Positions 63,701 through 64,000 of a stretch of DNA of 64,000 nucleotides are shown here, in pieces. The translations under genes and the position numbers were made by a program. The stretch comes from Hawksworthiomyces lignivorus. Lineage: Eukaryota; Ascomycota; Sordariomycetes; Ophiostomatales; Ophiostomataceae. The stretch spans positions 1-64,000 of the forward strand of contig NTMA01000044.1 of NCBI GenBank assembly GCA_002917075.1, in the 5' to 3' direction. Within the stretch, counting starts at the first letter, position 1; each line of letters begins with the position of its first letter. The notes under the pieces were generated by a model that did not search any database, had not been told where the DNA came from, and saw only the letters and a list, made by a program, of their open reading frames with translations.

Positions 63701-64000
63701 TTATTTTTTTTCTCGTCTATCTTCGTCCATATTATCGCTACCGATGACTTGTCCGCTATCCAACGGTTGCAAATTACCCCATGACTGAGAAAATATCAAC
63801 GCGCACCTTCTTCGAGTCCTGTTACGCATGGAATTTCTGTCTCTCGTGACTTGAAGTCGTCGAGCATACCGGACGTATTCGCAGCTGGCGAGGTGATAAA
63901 GCGAAAGTGCGCTAGGCTCCTCTCCGATCAGGATGTTGGAGAACAGGATAGGTGCGACTGCAGCCGCGAAGGCCCTGCTTGTCAAGCGCAGTCTTGCCAA
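63701..64000 (-). CDS. F-box-like protein, 5' end beyond the right edge (partial)
   Basis: The minus strand enters the window in an open frame that begins LARLRLTSRAFAAAVAPILFSN, the second helix and end of a fungal F-box (typically Leu-x-x-Leu-x-x-x-Ser/Thr-Arg-x-Phe...Ala-x-x-Leu-Phe), then VRYARRLQVTRD. F-box proteins select substrates for SCF ubiquitin ligases. After RDRNSMR the frame loses protein-like character, so an intron or truncation near 63825 is probable (a GTAACA lies there); the listed end is only where the frame stops. The start codon is outside the window. Confidence is limited by how little is visible. Confidence 0.45.
   Translation of the reverse strand: MARLRLTSRAFAAAVAPILFSNILIGEEPSALSLYHLASCEYVRYARRLQVTRDRNSMRNRTRRRCALIFSQSWGNLQPLDSGQVIGSDNMDEDRREKK

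Noticed and set aside
1..64000. CRISPR arrays, operons or bacterial-type mobile elements
   Set aside because: No regularly spaced direct repeats were seen, and the gene structure is fungal throughout.

Overview
This window comes from a filamentous ascomycete, most likely Sordariomycetes. The evidence is short GT-AG introns (about 50-100 nt) with CTAAC-type branch points, GC-rich coding regions beside AT-richer gene-poor stretches, and fungal-specific families (DUF1479, DUF3425 bZIP, DUF4246, fungal STAND N-terminal domain, killer-toxin-type chitinase, REX3). Genes lie on both strands and each has its own promoter; there are no operons.

Layout. 0-5 kb: the 5' end of a small membrane protein runs off the left edge, followed by the relic of a pogo/Fot1-type transposon and a ferroportin-family transporter (minus). 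6-11.3 kb: a bZIP/DUF3425 regulator carrying an apparent one-base frameshift, then a large DUF1479 protein. 15-20.4 kb: a small secreted protein, a short-chain dehydrogenase/reductase and a four-helix membrane protein, separated by long empty spacers. 25.3-31.4 kb: a proline-rich conserved protein, the complex I 23 kDa iron-sulfur subunit and the mitochondrial acyl carrier protein. 33-34.1 kb: a decayed STAND-type gene. 35.6-44 kb: TATA-binding protein, QCR8 and prohibitin-1 (divergent pair), and the exonuclease REX3. 45-54.4 kb: a secreted GH43 glycosidase, an acyltransferase-3 membrane protein and an O-fucosyltransferase-like protein, in AT-richer DNA. 57-60.6 kb: a small gene graveyard with a PP1 phosphatase relic, an intron-containing tRNA-Ser(CGA) and a broken chitinase. 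60.7-64 kb: a DUF4246 protein and the start of an F-box-like gene.

How the genes relate. The clearest theme is mitochondrial. The complex I 23 kDa subunit, acyl carrier protein (also a complex I component), complex III subunit 8 and prohibitin-1 (inner-membrane chaperone of respiratory subunits) lie within about 12 kb, two of them sharing one 513-bp intergenic promoter. The right part is accessory: wall and carbohydrate enzymes mixed with dead copies. Exon boundaries were set by hand from splice signals, frame continuity and family conservation; no similarity search was run. I found no convincing new multi-gene system. The best leads are the pseudogene cluster around the tRNA, the transposon relic, the frameshifted bZIP gene and the DUF4246 protein with an altered core motif.
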